DNA from: Tepidisphaeraceae bacterium
GTDB lineage: Bacteria > Planctomycetota > Phycisphaerae > Tepidisphaerales > Tepidisphaeraceae
Assembly (NCBI GenBank): GCA_035998445.1
Contig: DASYHQ010000018.1
Coordinates: 434,001-498,000 of the forward strand
Direction of reading: 5' to 3'
DNA length: 64,000 nucleotides
Below are positions 1-8,973 of this stretch, in pieces; position 1 is the stretch's first letter; each line of letters opens with the position of its first letter. A program made the translations under genes and the position numbers. The notes under the pieces are model-generated. The model made no database searches. It was given only the letters and a program-made list of their open reading frames with translations, and had not been told where the DNA came from.

Positions 1-219
1 TTCCGTCCCGCCGAGCCGCGCGGGCGGTTCGAGGTGCCGTTCGTCATTCCCCTGCTGGGCGCCGGCGTCTGCGCGACGCTGCTGATCACCCGCGTCGCCG
101 CCCGGGGTAAGGATGGCTACTTCGACTGGGCCGCCCCGCTCACCGCCGGCGTACTGATCGCGGGCATCGTGACGCTGTACTTCGTCCTGCATCCGAAAAA
201 AGTTGTGATGGACGATTGA
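1..219 (+). CDS. C-terminal end of an APC-type amino acid permease (5' truncated)
   Basis: The frame is open from base 1 and ends with TGA at 217-219, so only the last 72 residues are present. The visible part starts with a short basic loop (FRPAEPRGRFEVP) followed by two hydrophobic segments at about residues 12-30 and 40-60 and a short charged tail ending KKVVMDD. Loops of the type RPxxPRxFxVPFVP before the last two helices are usual in the amino acid-polyamine-cation superfamily, which imports amino acids through the inner membrane. The substrate cannot be read from this fragment, and another multi-pass transporter is possible. Confidence 0.5.
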   Translation, partial: FRPAEPRGRFEVPFVIPLLGAGVCATLLITRVAARGKDGYFDWAAPLTAGVLIAGIVTLYFVLHPKKVVMDD

Positions 220-239
220 GAACGGCAGGCGGGTCGGAA

Positions 240-312
240 TGGAGCCAACGAGGATCGAACTCGTAACCTCCTGCTTGCAAAGCAGGCGCTCTCCCAATTG
301 AGCTATGGCCCC
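240..312 (-). tRNA. tRNA-Ala (anticodon TGC)
   Basis: Read on the minus strand this folds as a 73-nt cloverleaf. The 7-bp acceptor stem is GGGGCCA/TGGCTCC, the anticodon loop is TTTGCAA, the T-loop is GTTCGATCC, and the discriminator is A at position 240. The G3-U70 wobble pair that marks tRNA-Ala is present. The 3' CCA is not encoded. The gene sits only 20 nt downstream of the permease end, on the opposite strand. Confidence 0.95.
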
Positions 313-571
313 GCGCGATTGCGGATAGGCAGTATATGAACGTTCGCCGTCTGGCACAAATGGGCAGAACGATCGGCACGTATCACCGCGGGCGTAACTG
401 CCTTAAGCTGCAACCTGTCCACTCGCTTTCAGAATCTCCGCGATGATCTAAGTTCCTCGTGGATCAGCACCTGAACACTTACCAAACTTTTCTACCGATT
501 TTCCTTGCGACACCCGACCGTGGCGCGGTAAACAGAAGCGCGAACGAACTCGACAATAAAGGGAGGCCAGG

Positions 572-1108
572 ATGACCGTGCAGACCAATATCGAAACGCC
601 ACTGGGAACGATGCGGGCCATCGCGGATGACGAGCGGCTGCTGTTGCTGGATTTCATCGATCGCAACAAACCCACCGACCCCGCGGCGCGGTTTGATACC
701 GCTGCGGCGAAGCTGGCGACGCAGTTCACGCAGGTGGCGGCTGCGGATCATCCGATTCTCGCCGAGGCCGCCCGCCAGCTCAGTGAATACTTCGCGGGCG
801 AGCGGACTGATTTTTCCATCCCGCTGGCCCCTCAGGGCACCGTGTTCGAACAGCAGGCATGGAACTACCTGCAGTCCATTCCCTACGGCCAAACCCGCTC
901 CTACGGCCAACAGGCGATCGGGCTGAACGCCCCGAAGTCCAGCCGGGCTGTCGGGCGCGCCAATGGGCGAAACGGCATCGCGATCGTCATTCCCTGTCAC
1001 CGTGTGATCGGCGCCAGTGGCAGCCTCACCGGCTACGGCGGTGGCCTCGATCGCAAACGCTGGCTGCTTCAACACGAACAGCGGGCGACCGTGACGAGCG
1101 TTCGCTGA
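572..1108 (+). CDS. ogt: Methylated-DNA--protein-cysteine methyltransferase (O6-alkylguanine repair)
   Basis: A suicide repair protein that moves the alkyl group from O6-alkylguanine in DNA to its own cysteine. The 178-residue product has the family signature IPCHRVIG, with the acceptor cysteine at residue 142, and the upstream DNA-binding segment (PYGQTRSYGQQA, about residues 104-115) with the helix that carries the arginine finger (SSRAVGRANGRN). Length matches single-domain Ogt/MGMT proteins. The ATG at 572 follows a good ribosome binding site, AGGGAGG, about 6 nt upstream. No partner gene is adjacent; it appears to be a single-gene unit. Confidence 0.93.
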   Translation: MTVQTNIETPLGTMRAIADDERLLLLDFIDRNKPTDPAARFDTAAAKLATQFTQVAAADHPILAEAARQLSEYFAGERTDFSIPLAPQGTVFEQQAWNYLQSIPYGQTRSYGQQAIGLNAPKSSRAVGRANGRNGIAIVIPCHRVIGASGSLTGYGGGLDRKRWLLQHEQRATVTSVR

Positions 1109-1296
1109 AAGTGTCGTTCGCGCGGAGTGGCAGGTGCGCTTGCCTAACGGTAGGAAGTGCGTTTTACGACGAAGGTTGAGCCGCAGGACGAAAAGGTGAG
1201 TACGCCATTGATGTTTGCGCGGCTCGCGTGTCGCGATACCGAGCTGTAGACACTGTCTGACGGATCATCCTCGGGTGCCCGGCCGTGGTAGTTGAA

Positions 1297-1392
1297 ATCC
1301 CGATGGGAGCCTTGGCGACCTGAGGGATCTCGAATGACGAGCGATTTACGCCAGTGGGAGATCCCTCAGGTCGCTTAAGCTCCCATCGGGAT
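1297..1392. repeat. Inverted repeat, 35-bp arms, in the gap after ogt
   Basis: The arms 1297-1331 and 1358-1392 match at 32 of 35 positions in inverted orientation, with a 26-nt loop. The arms contain the motif CCTGAGGGATCTC, related to the 54234-54317 element. The 1109-1462 gap holds no other recognisable feature. There is no T-run after either arm, so it is not a standard terminator, although a long RNA hairpin would form if it were transcribed. Confidence 0.85.
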
Positions 1393-1462
1393 GACAGACT
1401 CTTTCGTAGACGCTATGAGACGCTCTATCCGTAGAGCACGTAGAGCAGTGCCTAGCGTGCGT

Positions 1463-2407
1463 TTAACCGCGAGCGCAGACCACGCCCCGCCCGGCCCCTT
1501 TTGCTTCGTAAAGGACCCGGTCTGTCGAGTCCAGAAGTTCATCGATCGTTGTTGAGGGGGTCCAGCACTTCAGACCGATGCTCACCGTCACGCTGAGCGC
1601 CAATTGTTTGTGTTGTACCGGCGTCACCGCCAACGTGTCGGCGAATTTCGTTGCCCAGGCCTTGGCAGCGTCCAGTGACGTGTGCGACAAAATCACGAGG
1701 AACTCATCGCCGCCAATGCGGCAGCTGACGTCCGTGGCCCGTGTGGATCGACGCAGCACCTGTGCGAGGTGCTTCAACACGTAATCGCCGGTCGCATGCC
1801 CGTGAACGTCGTTGAATTCTTTGAAGTGATCGACGTCGATCAACGCGCAGGTCAGCGGGTGTCCGTGACGCCTCGCGAGCCCGATGCAACTCTCCAACTG
1901 CTCCATCGCTGCCCGGCGGTTCGTCAGGCCAGTCAGGTCGTCTCGAGATGCCAGTTGGACAAGCAGCTCGTTGGCACCGCGAAGTTCCCCGGCGAGTTGA
2001 TTGGCCTCTTTTTGCAGCGCCACCAGTCGAGTCCACGCTTGCAGGCGCGCCATGAGTTCGACTTCGTTGAACGGCTTGGACAGAAAGTCATCGACGCCCG
2101 CGTCGAACGCCTCGACCAACTGCTCCTGCCCCGTGTTGGCCGTCAGCATCACGAAATGGGGCTGGGGCGTCAGCGGTCGCTGCCGCACCCATCGCAAAAG
2201 GTCGAGGCCCGACATCTGCGGCATCAGCCAGTCGGCCACCACGATGTGAACCGGTTCCGTCTCGATCACCGCCATCGCCATCGCCGCCGATTCCACCGAG
2301 ATAACCCCATGTCCGGCGGCCAGTAAGTGGGCGTGCAACAGCGCGCGCGTCACCGCGTCGTCGTCGACGGTCAGGATGTTGAATGAAGTTGTGGCGGTGC
2401 GTCGCAT
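1463..2407 (-). CDS. Response regulator with GGDEF domain (diguanylate cyclase)
   Basis: Predicted to make the second messenger cyclic di-GMP from two GTP when its receiver domain is phosphorylated. The receiver domain covers about residues 10-125, with phospho-acceptor Asp59 (VVADW) and conserved Lys111 (LSKPF). The GGDEF domain spans about 150-310, with an intact GGDEF motif at 232-236. RATD (223-226), five residues before GGDEF, matches the RxxD inhibitory site, so product feedback is expected. It is the last gene of a minus-strand operon and starts 18 nt after the HD-GYP regulator, so synthesis and breakdown of c-di-GMP are encoded side by side. Confidence 0.95.
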   Translation of the reverse strand: MRRTATTSFNILTVDDDAVTRALLHAHLLAAGHGVISVESAAMAMAVIETEPVHIVVADWLMPQMSGLDLLRWVRQRPLTPQPHFVMLTANTGQEQLVEAFDAGVDDFLSKPFNEVELMARLQAWTRLVALQKEANQLAGELRGANELLVQLASRDDLTGLTNRRAAMEQLESCIGLARRHGHPLTCALIDVDHFKEFNDVHGHATGDYVLKHLAQVLRRSTRATDVSCRIGGDEFLVILSHTSLDAAKAWATKFADTLAVTPVQHKQLALSVTVSIGLKCWTPSTTIDELLDSTDRVLYEAKGAGRGVVCARG

Positions 2408-2425
2408 CCGACATCCCTTCGAGGT

Positions 2426-3442
2426 TTACGCGGCCACGCTCAACAGTTCCCTGAACTGATCGCGAATCGCGACGAACTCGTTCTCCGCAGCGGTGAACGC
2501 GTCCACGACACGGGGGTCGAAGTGGCTGCCCGAGTCTTTGAGGATGATCCCCTTCGCCACCTCGTGTGCGAACGCGTCCTTGTACACGCGCTTGCTGGTC
2601 AACGCGTCGTACACGTCCGCCAGCGCGACGATTCGGGCGCACAGCGGAATCTGTTCACCTACGAGGCGCTCCGGGTAGCCGGTGCCGTCGAACCGTTCGT
2701 GGTGGGCCGCCGCCACGTCGCGGGCCATGCTGAGGAACTTCGTCTTCGGAAATCGCTTCAGCGACGCCGCCAGCGTCTCGGCGCCGATGGTCGTGTGCGA
2801 CTTCATGATCTCAAATTCGCGGTCCGACAGTCGACCCGGCTTCAGCAGAACCGCGTCGGGTATGCCGACCTTGCCGATGTCGTGCAGCGGACTGGTGGAG
2901 TAGAGCAGGCGAACGTACTCGCCGTCGATCTGATCGGTGAAGTGCCCGAGCGCCAGCAGCTTGGTGGCCAGCGCACGCGAGTAGTTCATCACGCGCTCCA
3001 GGTGCGCGCCCGTCTCCGGGTCGCGCGATTCGGCCAGCTTTGCGAGCGCGAAGATCGCGACGTCGCGCGTCTCCAACGAGACGATTCGCTCGGCCGACGA
3101 GATGCGCGCCAGCAGTTCCGCCGGCTCGAAGGGCTTGGCCATGAAGTCGTCGGCACCGGCCGACAATCCCTGAACGCGCTCGGTTACGCTGTTGTGGCTG
3201 GTGAGCAGGATGAAGTAGACGTACGACTCAAGCCCGCTGCGCCGGACCTGCTGCGCCAGGCCCAGGCCGTCGAGTTCCGGCATCTCCCAGTCGGAAATGA
3301 TGACCTGCGGCGCGTCGCGCTGGATCATCTCCAACGCGGCCCGACCGTTCTCGGCACTCACAACCTCGTGTCCCCCATCCACCAGCGAGTCGCGCAGCAA
3401 CTCCAGTGCGATCACGTCGTCATCAACAATCAAAATACGCAT
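2426..3442 (-). CDS. Response regulator with HD-GYP domain (c-di-GMP phosphodiesterase)
   Basis: Predicted to hydrolyse cyclic di-GMP under control of a receiver domain. The receiver covers residues 1-115, with acceptor Asp51 (IISDWEMPELDG) and Lys103 in AKPFEP. The HD-GYP domain follows at about 125-330: HDIGKVGIPD starts at residue 187, the paired histidines are at 247-248, GTGYP is at 253-257, and the ALADVYDALT metal-site segment is intact. This is the opposite activity to the next gene (GGDEF). It starts 21 nt after the hybrid kinase, consistent with cotranscription and phosphotransfer from the kinase Hpt domain. Confidence 0.95.
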   Translation of the reverse strand: MRILIVDDDVIALELLRDSLVDGGHEVVSAENGRAALEMIQRDAPQVIISDWEMPELDGLGLAQQVRRSGLESYVYFILLTSHNSVTERVQGLSAGADDFMAKPFEPAELLARISSAERIVSLETRDVAIFALAKLAESRDPETGAHLERVMNYSRALATKLLALGHFTDQIDGEYVRLLYSTSPLHDIGKVGIPDAVLLKPGRLSDREFEIMKSHTTIGAETLAASLKRFPKTKFLSMARDVAAAHHERFDGTGYPERLVGEQIPLCARIVALADVYDALTSKRVYKDAFAHEVAKGIILKDSGSHFDPRVVDAFTAAENEFVAIRDQFRELLSVAA

Positions 3443-3463
3443 AAGACAACCCTCGGCAACACA

Positions 3464-6400
3464 TCAGGGCACGTTCGCTTGAGCATCCGTCGAACGGGAT
3501 ACGGCGTTCGGTATGAACGCGATGCACGTCTGTACTTCCCGCTCCAGCCGAACCAGCGTCTGTTCCGCGGTGGCGGCGTCCGCATCGGTGGAACGGCCAA
3601 GTTCCTCAAGTTCGGCGGCGGCCCGGCTAACCGAATTGGCAGCCAGATTCGCAGCCGTTCCCTTGATCGTGTGAGCCAGCCGGGTCACGACGTCCCACTG
3701 CGCATTGCTCAGCGCAGACCTCATGTCCTCAAGTTGTTTGTCGACCGACCCGGCGAACATCTTGAGCAGGCGCTCGGCAAGTTCGGGCTTTCCACCACAG
3801 CGACGCACCAATCCCGTCCGGTCGATCGGCAGGTCGTCACCCACCGCCGAGGGCACCGCCGACGGCTTTGGTCCGGCTGCGCCAGTGGCTCGTGCAGTCG
3901 CAGGGGTGGCCGGGGCTACGGCAGGCCCGCCCTCGCCGGGCGTAAGCAGACGCTTCATTACTTTCAGCAGGACGTCCGGATCGACCGGCTTCGACACGTA
4001 GTCGGTCATCCCCGCGCTCAGGCACCGATCGCGATCGCCCGCGATCGCGTTGGCCGTGAGGGCGATGATCGGCAAGGCATGGCCCTGCGCGGCGCGGATG
4101 CGGCGGGTCGCTTCAAACCCGTCCATCTCGGGCATCTGGCAGTCCATCAGCACGATATCGAACCGCTTGGATTGGTCGAGGCACGCGGCCAGCGCCGCTG
4201 CGCCGTTGCCGACGATTTCCACCGTGCAGCCGGCATCGATGATGATGCCGCTGGCAACCTCCTGATTGACCTCGTTGTCTTCGGCCAGCAGCACGTGGGC
4301 TCGCAACTGCACCGCCGCCTCCACCGGCACCGATCGAACCGTCGGCGATACGCCCAGTTTGCACACCACGGCATTCGCCAGCGCGTCGAACAGGGTCGAG
4401 TGACGGATCGGCTTGCTCAGGCATGGGGGCAGCCCGAGTTCTCGACTGAGCTTCTCTCCGACGCCGCTGTCCATCGAGGTCATGAGCATAAACGCGGTGC
4501 TCGACAGTTCCGGATCGGCCTTCACTGCTCGCAGGAACTCGGAGCTATCGCTCGGCGGCATGATCAGGTCGACCAGGGCCACGCTGTACGGGTGCCCACT
4601 GTGCGATGCCGCCTTCAATTTTCGCATCGCATCATCGGTAGACGTGCTCGTATCAGCCTCCACGTTCCACATCGCAAGCTGTTCACGCAGCACTTCGAGG
4701 TACGCCGGTTGGTCGTCGACCACCAGCACGCGCAGCGCGCTCAGCGACGATGCGAGGTCGGGCTTGTTCGCCGGCTCGGCACTGGGCTGCTTGACGACGC
4801 CGAGGCTCGCGGTAAACCAGAACGATGAGCCATTGCCCGGCGTGCTGTCGACGCCGACCTCGCCGCCCATCAATGCTGCCAGTTGCTTCACGATCGCCAG
4901 CCCAAGTCCGGTGCCGCCGTACTTGCGCGTCGTGGATGCGTCGACCTGGGAGAACGACTTGAACAGCCGGTCGAGGCGATCCTTCGGAATGCCCACGCCG
5001 GTATCCTTCACGGTGAACTTCACCAGCGATTGCGTGGCGTCCTGCGATTCGATGGCCGCCTTGACCATGACGTGGCCCGTCTCGGTGAACTTGATCGCGT
5101 TGTTGACGAGGTTGATCAGGTTCTGCCGCACGCGGTCCGGATCGCCGACCAGTCGGCTCGGGACGGCGCGCGAGATGTGGCACGCCAGCGTGAGCCCCTT
5201 CATTTCGGCCTTGGGCGTGAGCATCTCGACGACGTCCTCTACGGCGCTGCGCAGGTCGAAATCGACGGGGCTAAGCTCGAGCTTGCCCGCCTCGATCTTC
5301 GAGAAGTCCAGGATGTCGTTGACGAGCGCCAGCAGCGAATCGCCGGACGACTTGATGACGGTCGCGTAGCGCAACTGCTGTTCGGAGAGCCCGCCCTTGC
5401 GGATCATCAGGTCGGCAATGCCGATGACGCCGTTCAGGGGCGTGCGGATCTCGTGCGACATGTTCGCGACGAACTGGCTCTTGGCGACGCTGGCGGCCTC
5501 GGCGGCGGCGCGGGCCTGCTCGGCCTCTTCCTTTGCCTGGCGCAGCGCCGCTTGTGCGGCCTTGGCCTCGGTGATGTCCTCGACCGTGCCCTCGTAGTAC
5601 AGCGGGTTGCCCCGCTCGTCGCGCACCACGCGGGCGCGCTTGCTCACCCAACGGTGCGACCCGTCGGTCCGGCGAATCTCGGCTTCGAAGCCGACGACCG
5701 TTCCCTCGCGGTCGAGCGTGGCCACCAGTTCCGAACGGCGATCAGGGTCGATGTAGTGCTGCCGGCCGATGTCGATCTGGTCGCCCATGAGGTGTTCGGG
5801 AGAGTCGTAACCGTAAATGCCGGCCAGCGCGGGATTGGCGCTGAGGTAGTGACCGTCGCGCGTCGACTGGAAGATGCCCAGTACCGAATTCTCGAACAGG
5901 CCGCGATACTTGCCCTCCGCTGAGCGAATTGCTTCAGCGGCCTGGCGTTGTTCGGTGATGTCGGTGTGCGACCCGGCCATGCGAATCGCGCATCCGTTAG
6001 CGTCGTGCAGCACCACGCCGCGCGACAGGATCCACACGTAGTGCCCGTCGTTGTGACGGAAGCGGAACTCGATGCGGTAGATCGCCGTGCGCTGCGCGTG
6101 CGCCTCGCCGATCGCCTGCTTCACCCGCTCGGCGTCGTCCGGATGAACGCGTTGCTCGAACGCCGCGACCATCGGTTCCAGCTCGCCAGGCTTGCACCCG
6201 ATCTGCTCGTGAAACGCCGGCGAGTAGTAGACGGCGCCGGTGACGATGTTCCAGTCCCACAGGCCGTCGCTCGAACCGCGCACCGCAAGTTCGAAGCGCT
6301 CGCGGCTGGCGCGGAGGTCTTCCTCCATCGCCTTCCGATCGGTAATGTCCGACTCGATCGCCATGAAGTGGCGTAGCGACCCATCGGCGTTTCGAACCGG

Positions 6401-7696
6401 CTGGACCTCGATCGCCAGCCAGTATTTCCGACCCGATTTGCCGTAGTTGACGATCTCGGTGCGGAAGCCTTCGCCTCGGCTGAGGTGTTCACGGATGCGC
6501 AGCGTGGTGGCGGGATCCGTCTCGGGCCCTTGCAGGAACGATCCTGGCTTCTTGCCGATAACCTCGCTCAGCTCGTAGCCGGTGACGCGCGTGAACCCGT
6601 CGTTCACCCATTCGATCCGGCCTTGCGGATCGGTGATGACGACGGCGTTATCGGTGCGGCCGGCCACCAGTGCCAGCATTTCCGCGTGCTTGGCCTGCTG
6701 CTCGAACTTCTTGCGGTCGGTGATGTCGCGCAGGTACGCGATGAAGATCGGCGGCCCGTCGAGCTTTACGGCGGTGATGGCCAGCTCGACGGGGAACTCC
6801 GTCCCGTCGGCACGCACCGCGGGCACTTCGATACGCTTGTTGAGCGACTGACCTTCGCCGGTACGAAGGTAGCGTGCCAAGCCGTTGGCGTGGGCAGCGC
6901 GGAACCGGGATGGGATGATCAACGAACTGAGTTCGCGACCGATCACGTCCTTGTGCAGGTAGCCGAACGTGCGCTCGGCGGCCGAGTTGAAGTCGGTGAT
7001 CTGACCGAGGTGGTCCATGCCGATCACGCAGTCGAGCGCCGTGGCACGGATCGCCTCGAGCTCACGGTTCTTCCGAAATGCCTCGGCGGTTAGGGCGGCG
7101 GTGTTGCGCATCTCGCGCGTCATCGCGATGCACGATCCGACGAGGAAGATGTCCTCGAAGATCACCCACGCCGCGTGTTCCAGCCAGCGCCATTGAGTTT
7201 CGACGACGATGCCGAAGACCGACTGCGGGAAGTAGACGCCGCGGACGAAGTGGTCGATCGCCGTCACCAGCGTTGCGGGGATGAGGACCTTCCAATCGCG
7301 GTAGAACGCCAGAAAGGCGAGCGACCCGAAGATGTGGAAGTGCGTCTCGATCCGCCCGCCTGACAGGTGGATGAGCAGTGCGGAGCTGAGCGCCTGGCAG
7401 ACGGAAATCACGTACCGCGTGATCGCCCGCCCGGGCATGAAGCAGACCAGCAGGATCGGCGGCAGGCTGATGAGCAACCCCAGCACCGCGGCCGCCAGCA
7501 CGTGCGGATGGATGGACGCGACAGTGCCATCGTACGTTCGCGGCGACAGCCACAGCGCGGCAGCCAACCCGGCCACGAACTGAAACGCCATCAGCCCGCC
7601 GAACAGACGGTCGGTGTTGACGTTCACCTTGTGGCGATGCGCGAGGTAGAGCTGCTCGGCGGTAATCGCTTGTCCCGGCGACTGGTCTATCGTCAC
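3464..7696 (-). CDS. Membrane hybrid sensor histidine kinase with four PAS, two receiver and one Hpt domain
   Basis: A 1410-residue phosphorelay kinase. Residues 30-200 form a multi-pass membrane sensor rich in histidines (H110, H119, H121, H149, H174). Four PAS domains cover about 215-330, 340-455, 465-590 and 595-715, each ending in a DITE/DITD-type segment. The dimerisation domain has the phospho-acceptor H748 in SHEIRTPLNG. The ATPase has NLVNNAIKF, DTGVGIP and GGTGLGL boxes (865-935). Receiver 1 has D1043, receiver 2 has D1185 and the Hpt domain has H1342 (AHTIKGTAAN). It begins with GTG and overlaps the preceding gene by 4 nt. The two c-di-GMP regulators directly downstream are its likely targets. 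Confidence 0.95.
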   Translation of the reverse strand: MTIDQSPGQAITAEQLYLAHRHKVNVNTDRLFGGLMAFQFVAGLAAALWLSPRTYDGTVASIHPHVLAAAVLGLLISLPPILLVCFMPGRAITRYVISVCQALSSALLIHLSGGRIETHFHIFGSLAFLAFYRDWKVLIPATLVTAIDHFVRGVYFPQSVFGIVVETQWRWLEHAAWVIFEDIFLVGSCIAMTREMRNTAALTAEAFRKNRELEAIRATALDCVIGMDHLGQITDFNSAAERTFGYLHKDVIGRELSSLIIPSRFRAAHANGLARYLRTGEGQSLNKRIEVPAVRADGTEFPVELAITAVKLDGPPIFIAYLRDITDRKKFEQQAKHAEMLALVAGRTDNAVVITDPQGRIEWVNDGFTRVTGYELSEVIGKKPGSFLQGPETDPATTLRIREHLSRGEGFRTEIVNYGKSGRKYWLAIEVQPVRNADGSLRHFMAIESDITDRKAMEEDLRASRERFELAVRGSSDGLWDWNIVTGAVYYSPAFHEQIGCKPGELEPMVAAFEQRVHPDDAERVKQAIGEAHAQRTAIYRIEFRFRHNDGHYVWILSRGVVLHDANGCAIRMAGSHTDITEQRQAAEAIRSAEGKYRGLFENSVLGIFQSTRDGHYLSANPALAGIYGYDSPEHLMGDQIDIGRQHYIDPDRRSELVATLDREGTVVGFEAEIRRTDGSHRWVSKRARVVRDERGNPLYYEGTVEDITEAKAAQAALRQAKEEAEQARAAAEAASVAKSQFVANMSHEIRTPLNGVIGIADLMIRKGGLSEQQLRYATVIKSSGDSLLALVNDILDFSKIEAGKLELSPVDFDLRSAVEDVVEMLTPKAEMKGLTLACHISRAVPSRLVGDPDRVRQNLINLVNNAIKFTETGHVMVKAAIESQDATQSLVKFTVKDTGVGIPKDRLDRLFKSFSQVDASTTRKYGGTGLGLAIVKQLAALMGGEVGVDSTPGNGSSFWFTASLGVVKQPSAEPANKPDLASSLSALRVLVVDDQPAYLEVLREQLAMWNVEADTSTSTDDAMRKLKAASHSGHPYSVALVDLIMPPSDSSEFLRAVKADPELSSTAFMLMTSMDSGVGEKLSRELGLPPCLSKPIRHSTLFDALANAVVCKLGVSPTVRSVPVEAAVQLRAHVLLAEDNEVNQEVASGIIIDAGCTVEIVGNGAAALAACLDQSKRFDIVLMDCQMPEMDGFEATRRIRAAQGHALPIIALTANAIAGDRDRCLSAGMTDYVSKPVDPDVLLKVMKRLLTPGEGGPAVAPATPATARATGAAGPKPSAVPSAVGDDLPIDRTGLVRRCGGKPELAERLLKMFAGSVDKQLEDMRSALSNAQWDVVTRLAHTIKGTAANLAANSVSRAAAELEELGRSTDADAATAEQTLVRLEREVQTCIAFIPNAVSRSTDAQANVP

Positions 7697-8328
7697 TGTG
7701 GCACCTCGGTTCTCGGGGATTCTGCGGAAAGGACCAGCCGACAGCCGTAGACCGGCGCAGTCGGAGTCTCGACGATACGGCCGTCCAGGGCCGCGATCAG
7801 TCGCGACCTTCCGTCGTTATCACCTTCGTGGCCGCGCGATCCGGTGATGCCGCCTGCGAACGTCAGCTTGCCTTCAGTGTCATAGGCCAGCACCTGGCCG
7901 GACGTCGTCACACCGTGCCGCTTCGCTTCGGCGCCGCGCGGGTCGGCGGCAACGGTGGCATTCGGCAGTCGCGCCGCCTGTTCGCACAGCGAGGAGGTTC
8001 GCCAGGAATTGTCGGCTTCATCAGGCGTGGTGAAGTAGACGCGGACCTTGACCGGCCGCTCCACCTTGGCGGCGACCTGCCCGAGCTCGGCCAGCGTCGC
8101 GCGGCTGCACGGACATTTCGGATGAAGAAACAGCAGGACGGTGGGATGATTGGTAGAATTCGCGATGCTGCTGGGCGCCGCCGCGGCGTGACCCGGAATC
8201 GCGTCTAATAGCCAAAAATAGCCAAAAGCGACCAAAGTTACACCCGCCCAGAGGACGAGCACCGCCACCGCCGTCCCACGACTTAGGCGGCGCTGCGATG
8301 CAGTGACAACCGGTTCTCTTGTACGCAT
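7693..8328 (-). CDS. RedB-like membrane-anchored thioredoxin-fold protein
   Basis: A 211-residue protein with one N-terminal membrane helix (about residues 19-42), placing the rest outside the cytoplasm. The soluble part opens with VLLFLHPKCPCSRATLAEL, a thioredoxin-like strand and active-site loop with cysteines 72 and 74 (CPC instead of CxxC). A final conserved block, VYGCRL, is near the C-terminus. This layout fits RedB-type proteins, whose biochemistry is poorly known. The start has AAGGA upstream and the stop overlaps the kinase start (GTGA). Being first in the operon with a membrane sensor kinase suggests, as inference only, that it helps sense or maintain an extracytoplasmic redox state. 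Confidence 0.65.
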   Translation of the reverse strand: MRTREPVVTASQRRLSRGTAVAVLVLWAGVTLVAFGYFWLLDAIPGHAAAAPSSIANSTNHPTVLLFLHPKCPCSRATLAELGQVAAKVERPVKVRVYFTTPDEADNSWRTSSLCEQAARLPNATVAADPRGAEAKRHGVTTSGQVLAYDTEGKLTFAGGITGSRGHEGDNDGRSRLIAALDGRIVETPTAPVYGCRLVLSAESPRTEVPQ

Positions 8329-8670
8329 CGTCCACAGTCCTTAGCGCAAACGGGCAACGTAGGCCGGTTTGTATCGGTGTGAATCTGTGACGACTTTCGG
8401 ACTTGGACGACGAATCTGCTCTGCCGTGATCAGACGGGGCCGATAATTGCACCAGAACGGGCAGCGATCGCTAAAATCAGGTGAAAACCTGCCGCCAACT
8501 GCGCTTCGAAGCCCGATGCCTCAAGCGTACGGAACGGGAGACGAACAGAGATGGGAGCGCCGCTCAAGCGAGACCCAGAGCGGGTACCGGCCCACACTTG
8601 CGCGCGAGCAAGACCGCACCGCCGGCGGTCGGCAGGTGACGCGATGCACATGGGATGTCTGTTAAGGAAA
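8329..8670. other. Intergenic stretch with no recognised gene
   Basis: This 342-nt gap lies between the start of the RedB-like gene and the 3' end of tRNA-Thr. Open frames here are short, lack ribosome binding sites and resemble no family I recognise. The promoter of the signalling operon should lie near 8340-8420, but no convincing -35/-10 pair is visible. Confidence 0.5.
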
Positions 8671-8742
8671 AGCCGACTCCGAGGGTTGAACTCGGGACCT
8701 ACGCTTTACGAAAGCGTCGCTCTGCCACTGAGCTAAGTCGGC
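8671..8742 (-). tRNA. tRNA-Thr (anticodon CGT)
   Basis: On the minus strand a 72-nt cloverleaf forms, with acceptor stem GCCGACT/AGTCGGC, anticodon stem ACGCT/AGCGT around loop TTCGTAA, and T-arm with GTTCAACCC. The discriminator base is U. CCA is not encoded. Confidence 0.94.
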
Positions 8743-8909
8743 ACTGGATCGCGGTCGATCCACCGACGCCAAGGCCGATCCGGCCCCGCGTCGCGAGGCG
8801 GAAATTATGCCCAACCGGCGCGGCAATGCAAGGGGTCGCGATAACGTCGTGACAGATTCGTCGCCAGAGCCGGCTAAACAGTGGCCATGACTAGCTTTGT
8901 GGCACAGAC

Positions 8910-8946
8910 GGCGGTCCCGCGGGCGGGGTTCGCCCGAGGGACCGCC
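8910..8946. repeat. Perfect GC-rich hairpin downstream of the HPF-like gene
   Basis: Two arms of about 15 bp (GGCGGTCCC and CGGGCG blocks) enclose a short GGGTT loop. It begins 27 nt past the stop codon of the minus-strand gene at 8974. It could stop or stabilise that transcript, but no U-run follows on the minus strand, so it is listed as a hairpin rather than a terminator. Confidence 0.6.
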
Positions 8947-8973
8947 GATGAAGTTCGACCCGTCGTCGGCCGA

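Noticed and set aside
2522-4828. A 768-codon open frame on the plus strand
   Set aside because: It runs antisense through the receiver/HD-GYP and kinase genes, has no family motif, and its composition (Arg, His, Gly, Gln rich) is that of a complement of high-GC coding DNA.
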